From the NCBI GenBank assembly GCA_021287165.1, contig JAJTAY010000013.1, positions 58,125 to 122,124 on the forward strand: DNA of 64,000 bases, in the 5' to 3' direction. Positions 44,778 to 54,100 of the stretch are shown piece after piece (the first letter of the stretch is position 1; each line of letters opens with the position of its first letter). The notes beneath the pieces were generated by a model. That model had not been told where the DNA came from. It ran no database searches and saw nothing but the letters and a program-made list of their open reading frames with translations. The stretch comes from Bacteroidia bacterium (GTDB lineage: Bacteria > Bacteroidota > Bacteroidia > Bacteroidales > F082). The translations under genes and the position numbers were made by a program.

Positions 44778-45728
44778 TCAGTTGAAATAAACCGAGAACA
44801 CCACAAAACCCAAATAGAGCGCCAGCAATACGGAGCCTTCCCGTCGCGAAAGGTGAAGCCCGTGACCAAATTTTACTGCCGCAAGGAGGGCTAAGTTGGC
44901 CAGTATGACCAGCACCACCTCCACGTTCATGTCTAAAGGCATGCTTATGGGTTTGATCACGGCCGTCGTACCAAGTACGATAAGGATATTTATGATGTTG
45001 GAGCCCAGAACGTTACCCATAACGATTCCCACGTTTTTCTTGAATGCAGCAACTACGCTTGTTGCCAGTTCTGGCAAGCTGGTGGCGAAGGCTACTATGG
45101 TGAGGCCTATGGCGCCCTCCGAGATACCCAGGACTCCGGCGATGTGAATGGCGCCATCGCTCACCCATTCGCCGCCAAAATACATGCCGGCAAGTCCGCC
45201 AACAAGCATGAGAATGGTTAGGGGCCAGGTGGCTGGTTTTTTGTCCTGGTATTCCTCAGCTTCCTCTGGCGTTTCACCACTTTTAATAAGATAGGCTATA
45301 TAGCCTCCGAAAATCAGCATCATGATTATACCTTCCACTCTGGTGATCGTTTTGGCTCCTCCAATAAAATATCCGTTGCCCATGAGCAGGAGCAGGACGG
45401 TAACGAAAACCCCGAAAGGCAGGTCGCGGCGCATCGAAGGGCGATCGACGTGAAAGGGAAAAATCAGAGCGGTGACGCCAATTACACCAAGGATATTTAC
45501 GATGTTCGAGCCCAGCACATTGCCGATGGCCAGTCCGGTGCTTCCCTTGAAGGCGGCAAATATATTGACCACCAGCTCGGGCAGCGAGGTACCGAAGGCC
45601 ACAACGGTCAGTCCGATGACCAAAGGGGAGAGTTTTGCCCGAATGCCAAGCGAAACTGCTCCGTCAACAAAATAGCGTGCGCCGTAGATCAGCAAGATGA
45701 ACCCCAGTAAAAAGAGTATGTAAATCAT
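44778..45728 (-). CDS. Calcium/sodium antiporter (CaCA family, YrbG-like)
   Basis: 316-residue inner-membrane cation exchanger with about ten membrane segments. The two inverted alpha repeats are present: VAFGTSLPELVVNIFAAFKG with GNVLGSNIVNI in the first half, and VAFATSLPELATSVVAAFKK with GNVLGSNIINI in the second. The acidic Glu residues that bind the ions are intact in both. It probably exports Ca2+ against Na+ or H+. It ends 11 bases after yggS on the same strand and so may be co-transcribed. Confidence 0.93.
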   Translation of the reverse strand: MIYILFLLGFILLIYGARYFVDGAVSLGIRAKLSPLVIGLTVVAFGTSLPELVVNIFAAFKGSTGLAIGNVLGSNIVNILGVIGVTALIFPFHVDRPSMRRDLPFGVFVTVLLLLMGNGYFIGGAKTITRVEGIIMMLIFGGYIAYLIKSGETPEEAEEYQDKKPATWPLTILMLVGGLAGMYFGGEWVSDGAIHIAGVLGISEGAIGLTIVAFATSLPELATSVVAAFKKNVGIVMGNVLGSNIINILIVLGTTAVIKPISMPLDMNVEVVLVILANLALLAAVKFGHGLHLSRREGSVLLALYLGFVVFSVYFN

Positions 45729-45739
45729 TAAAATTCAGA

Positions 45740-46411
45740 TTATTTGTAATTTCGCTCTCCAAAAATGGCGCTGCCGATGCGTACCATGGTCGATCCTTCC
45801 TCAATGGCAACAAGGTAATCGCCGGTCATGCCCATTGAGATCTCTTTAAAAGATTCCTTATCAGCAAAATACGTTTTTTTGAGCCATTCAAATATGTTCC
45901 TGAGATTAGCAAATTCCTTGCGCACCTGTTGCATATTCTCGGTAAACGTAGCCATACCCATCACTCCGGCTATGAGTATGTTGTCTAAAGGGTTGTCCAT
46001 TAATGTTTTAAAAAGTTCTTCGGCTTCTGCCCGATCCAGACCAAATTTGCTTTCTTCCTCCGCAATGTAGAATTGCAACAGGCAGGGAATGATCCGGTTA
46101 TGCTTTGCGGCCTGTTTGTTGATCTCGTGAAGCAGTTTGTAGCTGTCCACGGAATGAATCATTTGCACGAAAGGCGCGATATATTTCACCTTGTTGGTTT
46201 GAAGATGGCCGATGAAGTGCCACTCGCAGTCGGCAGGAAGATGGGGCTGCTTGGCCGACATTTCCTGAGCTTTGTTTTCGCCGAAAGCACGCTGACCGGC
46301 GGCATAGGCCTCCATGATCACCGATTCGGGCATAGTTTTCGATACCGCGATGAGCTTCACATGAGGCGGAACCGATTTACGAATATTAAGCAGATTGTTT
46401 CTGACTGACAT
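45740..46411 (-). CDS. YggS-family PLP-binding protein
   Basis: 223-residue single-domain PLP protein of the YggS/PLPBP family, which buffers pyridoxal phosphate and affects amino-acid and vitamin B6 balance. The PLP lysine is Lys25 in KLIAVSKT. Later landmarks are FGENKAQEM, WHFIGHLQTNKVKYI and SMGMTGDYLVAIEEGSTMVRIGSAIFGER. ATG 46411 gives the normal start; the open frame to 46468 is an extension across the promoter. It is divergent from the LTA-synthase-like gene. Confidence 0.94.
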   Translation of the reverse strand: MSVRNNLLNIRKSVPPHVKLIAVSKTMPESVIMEAYAAGQRAFGENKAQEMSAKQPHLPADCEWHFIGHLQTNKVKYIAPFVQMIHSVDSYKLLHEINKQAAKHNRIIPCLLQFYIAEEESKFGLDRAEAEELFKTLMDNPLDNILIAGVMGMATFTENMQQVRKEFANLRNIFEWLKKTYFADKESFKEISMGMTGDYLVAIEEGSTMVRIGSAIFGERNYK

Positions 46412-46436
46412 ACCTTGAAGGTGCAAAAACCGGCTG

Positions 46437-46444
46437 CAAAAGTA
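46437..46444 (-). promoter_or_regulatory. -7 box for yggS
   Basis: TACTTTTG on the minus strand (exact TAnnTTTG match), 25 bases before ATG 46411. It mirrors the box of the divergent gene on the other strand. Confidence 0.5.
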
Positions 46445-46490
46445 GCCAAAAGCCGGATGCCGACCCATCTTTGCCGAATAGCAAAAAGAC

Positions 46491-46498
46491 TACTTTTG
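46491..46498 (+). promoter_or_regulatory. -7 box for the LTA-synthase-like gene
   Basis: TACTTTTG (exact TAnnTTTG match), 9 bases upstream of ATG 46508. It rules out the longer in-frame start at 46415. Confidence 0.5.
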
Positions 46499-46507
46499 CC
46501 AGTTCCT

Positions 46508-48367
46508 ATGAAATCGCTGCTGATTCGACAATTAAGGCTCCTGTTGTATTGGATGGTTGTTTATCAGCTATTCAGGCTGGTATTTTTGATCTATCACCAC
46601 GACTTGATCCACATTGACCAGATTTCTATCAGTGAAGTGCTCACAACATTCCGGTCGGCATTTTATCTCGATATTGCAACAGCTTGTTACATATTGCTTC
46701 TTGCGCTTTTGCCCGATATGCTTCAGTTGCTCACGGGCTTCAGTATTTTCAGAACAATAAAGCTGATCATTGTTGGATTCTTCACCTACGTGCATGGCAT
46801 TATAGCCATGACAGAGGTGGGAATTTACGCCGAATGGCAATCGAAGCTCACCTATAAAGCACTGATATACTTACGAAATCCTCAGGAGATTGCACAAACT
46901 GCGCCAACAGCTATGTTTGTGTTGTTGATAGGATTGTGGGCGATATTTTCTACTGTATTTTTCTTAGCATATCTATGGCTGACGAGGTCCGAAAGAAAAG
47001 AAAAAGCCAGGCTGAGGTGGCCGTTGATACCTGGATTTTTATTGAGTTTCTCCTTGATATTTATAGGGGCACGCGGCGGTCTGAACGCAATACCTATCAG
47101 CATTAGCTCGGTATATTTCAGCCAGTACAATATACTTAATCTGGCAGCAGTAAATCCAACCTATCACTTTACTGTCAACCTGCTCGATGCGGTGAGCCTC
47201 AAAGATCACAATCCGTTTGAGGTTATGCCCAATGATGAGGCTCATGCAATTGTTAAGCAACTCTTTGAAGTTGAGAAGGATACTACTGTATCTATCCTCA
47301 AAACCTCAAGGCCAAACATCGTGGTGCTGCTGCTCGAGAGCTATTCGGCCGATCTCATTGAATCGCTTGGCGGCGAGCCGGGCATAACGCCCATTATTGC
47401 AAAACTGGAAAGGGAAGGGCTGATGTTCACCAATTTCTACGCCAATGCAAACCGCTCACAGCAGGCTATCGGCTCACTGATCGGCGGATTGCCGGGCATT
47501 CCCGTAACAACGATTACCAACCACCCTGAGAAGTATTACGCACTGCCCTCGCTCACCAAAGAGCTAAAAAAGGCAGGCTATCATACCAGTTTTTATTTTG
47601 GAGGCCAGCTCAACTATGGCAATATTCGTTCCTATCTTATATACAACGAGATAGATCGGCTCGTTGAGGAAAAGGACCTGCCGTCAAAATTTTCCCGCGG
47701 CAAACTTGGTGTACACGATAGCGATTTGCTGCCGTTTTTTGCCTTAGACTTAAACGGCAATAAAGAACCTTTTTTCAGCGTGGCATTCACCCTCAGTTCG
47801 CACGCTCCTTACGATTTTCCCGGTCCGCGCCCCATCACCTGGCCACAGCTCGAGCGTAATCATGTGAACGGCGCACATTACACCGATGCCGCCATAGGCG
47901 AGTTTTTTGAGCTGGTCCGGCAACAGCATTGGTATAACAATACCTTGTTTATTTTGGTTGCTGACCACAGCAAAAGCACCTACCGCAACCATCCGCTCGA
48001 AACCTTCGAATACCACAAGATACCTCTGCTGCTGCTCGGACCAGCGCTGACCGATTCGTTGCGCGGTAAACAAACCGACCGACTTTTCATGAACTCCGAC
48101 TTGCCGGTAACCATTTTGAAGCAGCTTGGCCTTGATGCCGGAGCGTTCCGATGGAGTCGCGATATGTTTAATCCTTACAGCAGGCAATTCGCCTACTTCG
48201 AACTTAACGAAGGCCTGGGCTGGAAATCGCCTGAGGGTCACTTTGTTTGGAATCGCTATGCTGATCATTACTGGCAGAACAGCCTCAAGCCAGAGGATGA
48301 TGCTCGGGTGAAACAGGAGGGTAAAGCATTTCTTCAGGTCCTTTTTGAGGAGTTTATAGGTTATTGA
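46508..48367 (+). CDS. LTA-synthase-family sulfatase-fold protein (phosphoglycerol-transferase-like)
   Basis: 619-residue membrane protein. About five hydrophobic segments at residues 1-200 precede an extracytoplasmic alkaline-phosphatase/sulfatase domain. Domain landmarks are NIVVLLLESYSADLIES (metal Glu), the nucleophile region ANANRSQQAIGSLIGGLPG where the family carries a Thr or Ser, SSHAPYDFPG, and LFILVADHSKST with Asp-His metal ligands. In Gram-negative bacteria relatives add phosphoglycerol or phosphoethanolamine groups to periplasmic glucans or lipids. Lipoteichoic acid is not expected here. ATG 46508 is chosen because the promoter lies just upstream. Confidence 0.88.
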   Translation: MKSLLIRQLRLLLYWMVVYQLFRLVFLIYHHDLIHIDQISISEVLTTFRSAFYLDIATACYILLLALLPDMLQLLTGFSIFRTIKLIIVGFFTYVHGIIAMTEVGIYAEWQSKLTYKALIYLRNPQEIAQTAPTAMFVLLIGLWAIFSTVFFLAYLWLTRSERKEKARLRWPLIPGFLLSFSLIFIGARGGLNAIPISISSVYFSQYNILNLAAVNPTYHFTVNLLDAVSLKDHNPFEVMPNDEAHAIVKQLFEVEKDTTVSILKTSRPNIVVLLLESYSADLIESLGGEPGITPIIAKLEREGLMFTNFYANANRSQQAIGSLIGGLPGIPVTTITNHPEKYYALPSLTKELKKAGYHTSFYFGGQLNYGNIRSYLIYNEIDRLVEEKDLPSKFSRGKLGVHDSDLLPFFALDLNGNKEPFFSVAFTLSSHAPYDFPGPRPITWPQLERNHVNGAHYTDAAIGEFFELVRQQHWYNNTLFILVADHSKSTYRNHPLETFEYHKIPLLLLGPALTDSLRGKQTDRLFMNSDLPVTILKQLGLDAGAFRWSRDMFNPYSRQFAYFELNEGLGWKSPEGHFVWNRYADHYWQNSLKPEDDARVKQEGKAFLQVLFEEFIGY

Positions 48368-48579
48368 TTGACCCAAAACGAATTATTAATAAGCATCTCT
48401 GCGATAAGGGATTACGTTAGATCTTCAATCAATGAATACGGCCGAAGCCAGCACTTCGACCCCGTTTTTACCGACTACGTTTCGAAGGCTTCACTGCTTT
48501 TGGAGAAAATCAGAAATTGGTTCTGAACAATTGTTAGACAAAAAATTGTCTTGGGAAATCAATGAGCATTGTGAACAAT

Positions 48580-48612
48580 TTTCTAATTTGTACATTTACA
48601 ACAAATTAGAAA
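48580..48612. promoter_or_regulatory. Perfect 12-bp inverted repeat before the TPR-LuxR gene
   Basis: TTTCTAATTTGT - 9 bases - ACAAATTAGAAA, ending 12 bases before the ATG at 48625. It is AT-rich, symmetric and placed where a promoter or leader would be, so an autoregulatory operator for the DNA-binding product is plausible. The left arm also resembles a -7 box one base short (TAATTTG). Confidence 0.5.
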
Positions 48613-48624
48613 CTAACTAAACTG

Positions 48625-50520
48625 ATGCCTCATCGTATTCCTCTTTTTTTTCTTGTTTCATTCATAGCTATCCACATCAATATCAATCTGTTGCAAGCGC
48701 AGACCCAGACTGACTCAGTATTAAACCTAACCATAGATTTAAACGGAGAACCCAAAATAGCTGCATTACTGGATATTATACATGAGATGGCTGATGATTA
48801 TCAAATTGTTGAGCACCACCTGTACAAGGCCGTTGCCTCCGAGATAAATAAATCACCTTCGACAACTGCGTTTTTCCGACTCAATTACATCAAGGGGATA
48901 TCCCACAAAAAGCTTTCCGAGTACGATTCGGCCATGCATTACCTGGAACTGGCGCGAGCATTAGGCAATAAGGTAAACGATGCAGACCTGGTTGTAAAGT
49001 CGAATTTAACCCTTGCCGATACCTATCTGCGCCTGGGAAAGGCCGACAATGCCGAACAACTGCTCAACGAACAAATGAAGATAGCCACCCGTGCCGGTAT
49101 GGAGTTTAATGTTGCGGCTATTCATAACAACCTTGCCAGCGTCTATCAACAAAAAGGACTCAACACCAGTGCGATGGAACATTTTTTACAAGCCATTGCC
49201 TATTTCGACAAGGTAAATGATTACCGTCAGCTTGGCGTGCTTTATGCCAATATCGGCAACCTCAATCTTGATGTTCCAAACTATCCTCAAGCCCGGGCCT
49301 TATACTTCAAAGCCCTGCAAAACGCCCGAAAAGCCGGTGATCCACGGCAGGAAGCTGCGGTATTGACGAATCTTGGCGTAGTTTATTCCAGAATGGATTC
49401 GATAGATGTTGCAATGCAACATTTTAATCAGTCAATAGCTGTAATTCAACAACTTGGTGACAAGGAAGAGCTGGCAAGGGCATATCACAACATTGCCAAA
49501 ATACAGGTGGACAACAATAATCTTGAAGAAGGGCTTGCCAATTACCGGCGATCGCTTGGTCTTTCGAAAGAAATCAGGACTTTTCAGGGTGAGCTTTTCA
49601 ATCATTACAGTGTTGGCCGTACTCTTCAGATTTTAGGTCGGTTCGATCAGGCATTGCTGCATTACGATACAGTCAGGCAGATGCTGGATAAGGTGCCGAA
49701 TCCTGAGTTCCAGCTTTATGTGCTTTACGCCATTCAATCTGTTCATGCCTCGATGGGCAATAAGGCAAAAGCATATCCATATCTGCTGCAGGCCTATAGC
49801 ACCAACGACAGTTTGTTGCGCTCGGGCAATCGGGAAAGAATTGCTACGCTTCAGGCGCAATATGATCAGGCTAAAGAAGAAAGCAGGGCTTTAAAGCTTG
49901 AACAGGAAATGCTTGAACATAAGGGCGTTATGCGTTTATGGATAATATTCGGATTGTCCGGTCTGATTGCTTTGCTGGCTATTGCGATTTGGATGACCAT
50001 CGGTCGCAGGAGATCGGTATTAAAGGCGCTTTATGCCGAGGCCGAGCTTGAACGCACCCGAATGGAACTTGATTTCAGGAGAAGAGAATTGGTGAGCAGT
50101 GCCATTTTGCTGGCTGAAACCCAGGAAAAGGTGGAAAAGATTGAGGAAGGCCTTAACGAAGTTAAAACGAAGGCCAAAGGCCTTGATGCAGAGCTTTTTA
50201 ATGGTTTGACCCGCCAGTTGAAATCAATATCACCACAAAGAAAGTTCAGCGAATTCGAAAAACGCTTCGATACGGTAAACGAGCAATTTAATACTTTGCT
50301 TGTGGCTCGTCATCCCGAACTATCGCCTGCTGAACTCCGTATTTGTAGCCTCCTCAGGCTTGGATTAAGCTCGAAAGAGATCGCTGGTATCACCAACCGC
50401 ACAGTCCGAACCATCGAAAACAGCCGATCAATCATACGGCGAAAACTGTCGCTGGGCAATGATGAAAACCTTGTCACTTATTTGGCTGGCATACAGGAAG
50501 ACAGGTCATTAGGGGGTTAA
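48625..50520 (+). CDS. TPR-repeat transmembrane regulator with LuxR-type C-terminal HTH
   Basis: 631-residue protein. Signal peptide about 1-25; TPR repeats about 60-400 (for example KSNLTLADTYLRLGKADNAEQLL); one membrane segment about 434-458 (WIIFGLSGLIALLAIAIWM); a coiled coil to about 540. The C-terminal helix-turn-helix contains SPAELRICSLLRLGLSSKEIAGITNRTVRTIENSRS, the LuxR/GerE pattern. The layout suggests periplasmic sensing by the TPRs and cytoplasmic DNA binding, a design typical of Bacteroidota. It lies directly before the giant secreted protein gene on the same strand and could regulate it (inference). The inverted repeat at its start may be its own site. Confidence 0.88.
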   Translation: MPHRIPLFFLVSFIAIHININLLQAQTQTDSVLNLTIDLNGEPKIAALLDIIHEMADDYQIVEHHLYKAVASEINKSPSTTAFFRLNYIKGISHKKLSEYDSAMHYLELARALGNKVNDADLVVKSNLTLADTYLRLGKADNAEQLLNEQMKIATRAGMEFNVAAIHNNLASVYQQKGLNTSAMEHFLQAIAYFDKVNDYRQLGVLYANIGNLNLDVPNYPQARALYFKALQNARKAGDPRQEAAVLTNLGVVYSRMDSIDVAMQHFNQSIAVIQQLGDKEELARAYHNIAKIQVDNNNLEEGLANYRRSLGLSKEIRTFQGELFNHYSVGRTLQILGRFDQALLHYDTVRQMLDKVPNPEFQLYVLYAIQSVHASMGNKAKAYPYLLQAYSTNDSLLRSGNRERIATLQAQYDQAKEESRALKLEQEMLEHKGVMRLWIIFGLSGLIALLAIAIWMTIGRRRSVLKALYAEAELERTRMELDFRRRELVSSAILLAETQEKVEKIEEGLNEVKTKAKGLDAELFNGLTRQLKSISPQRKFSEFEKRFDTVNEQFNTLLVARHPELSPAELRICSLLRLGLSSKEIAGITNRTVRTIENSRSIIRRKLSLGNDENLVTYLAGIQEDRSLGG

Positions 50521-51130
50521 CCCAGACTTTTACTGTTAAAGTTTAGTTAATGTGAGGTTTTCGTGAGGTGCGCAATTAGGATTGCCTCGTTTTCATGGTC
50601 ATTTTTGTTGCCTCAACCAATGTTCTGCAGCCAAACTTATCTGGCTATTTTTTTTGACCAAAAAATTATTTAGAATCAATCTAAAGAAGCATGAGTCAAG
50701 TTTTACATCCCGTTGTGCTACTGAAAAAAATTGGCAGATCCAGGCTTTTGCTCGGACCATTTTTGGGTAATTGCGCGAGACTGAGCGGTCCGAGGACTTT
50801 GATAGAATTGTTACCGCTTAGAAAAATTTTTGCTCACTTATTTATCCTGATCAACTCACATTGTGCTGGTTTAGGCTTACAGCATTCGATTGAATACTCG
50901 CCTGGTAGCAAAGAAAATAGTCGAGTGCGATACTTTGGAATCGGGTTTTTCGGGAGACACATCTGTTATTCCTGCAAATATTGTGTGCCAGCATATTAAT
51001 TATGAATTAAGTGTTAGTTAACCGATCAATAAACTATAAACTCTCCATCAACATGAAAGTCTGTGCTCAACCAATGGCTAAGTTTATCTCCCCGTGTTTT
51101 CATTTAAAGAACTTTCCTTCAAATGTTTAC
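50521..51130. other. 610-base region before the giant gene
   Basis: No gene that I can support. It holds a 102-codon plus-strand frame (50691-50999) without recognisable protein character, and a short palindrome TTTAGA - 5 bases - TCTAAA at 50668-50684 that resembles some Bacteroidota metal-regulator boxes. An in-frame ATG at 51053 would lengthen the giant protein by 26 residues, but those residues do not form a signal peptide. Confidence 0.4.
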
Positions 51131-54100
51131 ATGAAGTTTGTTTTAGTTGCAATCTTTCATTTGCTTGCACTGATGGCATTTCCCCAGTCCAATCTTGTGA
51201 TGAACTGGGCCAGATCACTGAGCAACACTCCAATAGGCGGCGGTGTTGGTATGGCGTCTATTGCATTAGGAGCAAACGGTGATTTTTACGTTGCAGGTAA
51301 TTTTTCATTAAGTATTGATGTCGATCCGGGATTAGGGGTTTCAAATCTGACCAGTAACGGATCAGTTGACATTTTTTTTGCCCGATATACCGCTCTTGGG
51401 CAGTTGGTGTATGCGCGAAGCATAGGGGGCACCGGCGGTGATTATGTGACTGCAATTGCTGTTGATGGTGAAGACAATGTATATATTACTGGATATTTTT
51501 CTGGTAATGCTGATTTTGATCCTGGCACCGGAATTGCTAATTTGTCAAGTATAGGTGATAATGATATTTATTTGGCAAAGTATGATGCATCTGGAAATTA
51601 CATTTACGCTTTTAATTTAGGCTCTGGGTCGGATGATCGGGGATTATCAGTTGCCGTTGATGCCAGCGGAGCGGCCTATATAACAGGATATTTTCGTGGT
51701 GTAGTTGATTTTAATCCTAATTCAGGCTGGAATCCCTTAGCGAGTAATGATGCCTCCGCAGATATTTTTTTAGCCAAATATGATGCATCGGGTAATTATT
51801 TGTTTGCAATCGGCATGGGAGGTATATCTTTCGACGCGGGCACAGCTGTGAAACTCGATGGCGACGGGAATGCTTATTTGACCGGATCATTTAATCAAAC
51901 GGTTGATTTTGATTATGGGATAAATGAAGCCAACCTTGTGAGTTCAGGAGCATCGGATATTTTTATTGCCAAATATGATGCTGCAGGCAATTACATTTTC
52001 GCAAAAAACATGGGTGGCCTGTCTAATGAGGCAGGAAATAGTTTAGCCTTAAGTGCATCAGGTGAGATCTTTATTACAGGCTACTTTACCGAAACAGCTG
52101 ATTTTGATCCCGGACCTGGTTCAGCATTATTAACATCAAATGGTAACTGGGATATTTTTGTAGCCCGCTATGATGCTTCCGGAGGATTTATTAATGCGTT
52201 TGGAGTTGGCTCATTATCCAGCGATCAGGCATTAAATATTGGGCTCGATGCGTCTGGCCATGTATTCATAACGGGCGAATTTAGGGGAATGCTCGATTTT
52301 GACCCAGGGCCAGACGAGAACAACCTGATAAGTGCTGGACAAACCGACATTTTCCTGGCAAAATTTACTTTAACTGGAAACTTGGTATTTGCCATCAAGA
52401 TGGGATCTACGAACTCCGACAAAGGAGCTGGCCTTGGTGTGGATGCCAGTGGCGGGGTTTATTTAGCTGGCGATTTTTATAACACAGTGGATTTTGATCC
52501 AGGGCCAGGAGTATTCAACCTGTCGGTGCCTGTCAATAACGTTATGAATGGTTTTATAGCCAGATACGGATCATCAGGAAGCTTATTATGGGCAGGACCA
52601 ATAGGACAATATTCAAACACTGTCGCAAACAGCGAGGCGCGTGCGGTAAAGCTTGATGCGGACGGAAATGTATATGTAGCGGGCTTTTTCCGCGGCGTTG
52701 TTGATTTTGATCCCGGGGCAGGTGTTGCATATTTGTCGAGCGCGGGAAACACTGATGGTTTTCTGGCTAAATATGATGCTCAGGGTAACTACATATTCGC
52801 ATTTCGTATAGGAGCGACATCCGAAGACAGGGTAAATGCTATAGAAATTGATGCGGGCGGTAATGTATTATTAATTGGACAATTTCAGGGCCAAATTGAT
52901 GTTGATCCAGGCCCGGATGAATTTTTACTAACCAGTAATGGCGATAATGATATATTTCTTGCCAAATATAGTTCCAGTGGGAATTTGATTTTTGCAAAAA
53001 ATATGGGTGGGGCAAGCGGTGATGTTGTTAATGATATTGCATTGAACGACAATGGCGAGATTTATCTTACCGGATATTTCATGGGCACCTCAGATTTTAA
53101 TCCTGGGCCTGGCACTGCCAATCTGGTTAGTTCAGGAAATACAGATATTTTTTTAGCTAAATACGATGCCAATGGAAATTATGTTTATGCGCTTTCTATC
53201 GGATCATCAAGTGCCGATATAGGGTTTTCAATCGAAGTTGATGCCGCCGGTGCCGCATATATCTCAGGTTATTACTCTGGCACTGTTGATTTCGACCCTG
53301 GACCTGGTTCCACGCTTTTAAGCAGCTTGTTTAATAACGATGCTTTTTTTGCAAAATTCGATACTGATGGCAATTTTGTCTACGCAAAAAGCATTGCAGG
53401 ACCGGGCTCCGAAATTGCTTATAGTATTGCTGTAAGTGATAATGGAATGGTATACCTTACTGGCTATTTTGATAATCAAATTGATTTAGATCCAGGTCCG
53501 GGCGCGTCCAATTATACCTCCGTCAACAGCTTTGATATTTTTTTTGCTAAATATGATGCTTCAGGCGATTATATTTTTGGTAATACCATTGGTAGCTCTC
53601 TTGATGACCGTGGTCATCAGATTGCAGTTGATAATGATGGCAATATTTATTTAACGGGTAATTTGGGCCTTACTGCAGACTTTGACCCCGGCCCAGGAAC
53701 AGCAAACCTTACCAGTCTTGGGCAGGGCGACATCTTTGTAGCTAAATACGATGATGCAGGGAATTACAAGTATGCAAGAAGGATGGGTGGAACCTTAAAC
53801 GATAGAGGTTATTCAATCGATGTGGGCTCTGAAGGAAAAGTAGTTATTGCAGGTTTTTTTTCTGGTTCCGCTACATTTAACCCTGAGAGTTCGGATGTTA
53901 CTTTGCGAAGCCTTAATGGTACCGATATCTACCTCGCGCATTATTCTGAATCCGGATCCATTTCAACTGGCACCTTATCGCATTCGATTTGCCTTGGGGC
54001 TTCAATTAATGTCCCTTTCACAGTATCTTATCCATTGAACTCAGGTAATGTATTCAGCGCCCAGCTCAGCAATGCCTCCGGCAGTTTTGCGGCGCCTATA

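Noticed and set aside
46508..48367. Lipoteichoic acid synthase, hinting at a Gram-positive source
   Set aside because: All other genes (PorQ, FeoAB fusion, T9SS tail, TAnnTTTG promoters) point to Bacteroidota; the family also acts on other acceptors in Gram-negatives.
48432..48620. 62-codon frame upstream of the TPR gene
   Set aside because: It runs through the inverted repeat and promoter region and shows no protein features.
50691..50999. 102-codon frame before the giant gene
   Set aside because: No start context, signal, or recognisable fold; composition looks intergenic.
51200..53960. Regular ~196-base periodicity resembling a repeat array
   Set aside because: Considered as a CRISPR-like or satellite array, but the repeats translate in one frame into propeller blades and are too long and diverged for CRISPR.
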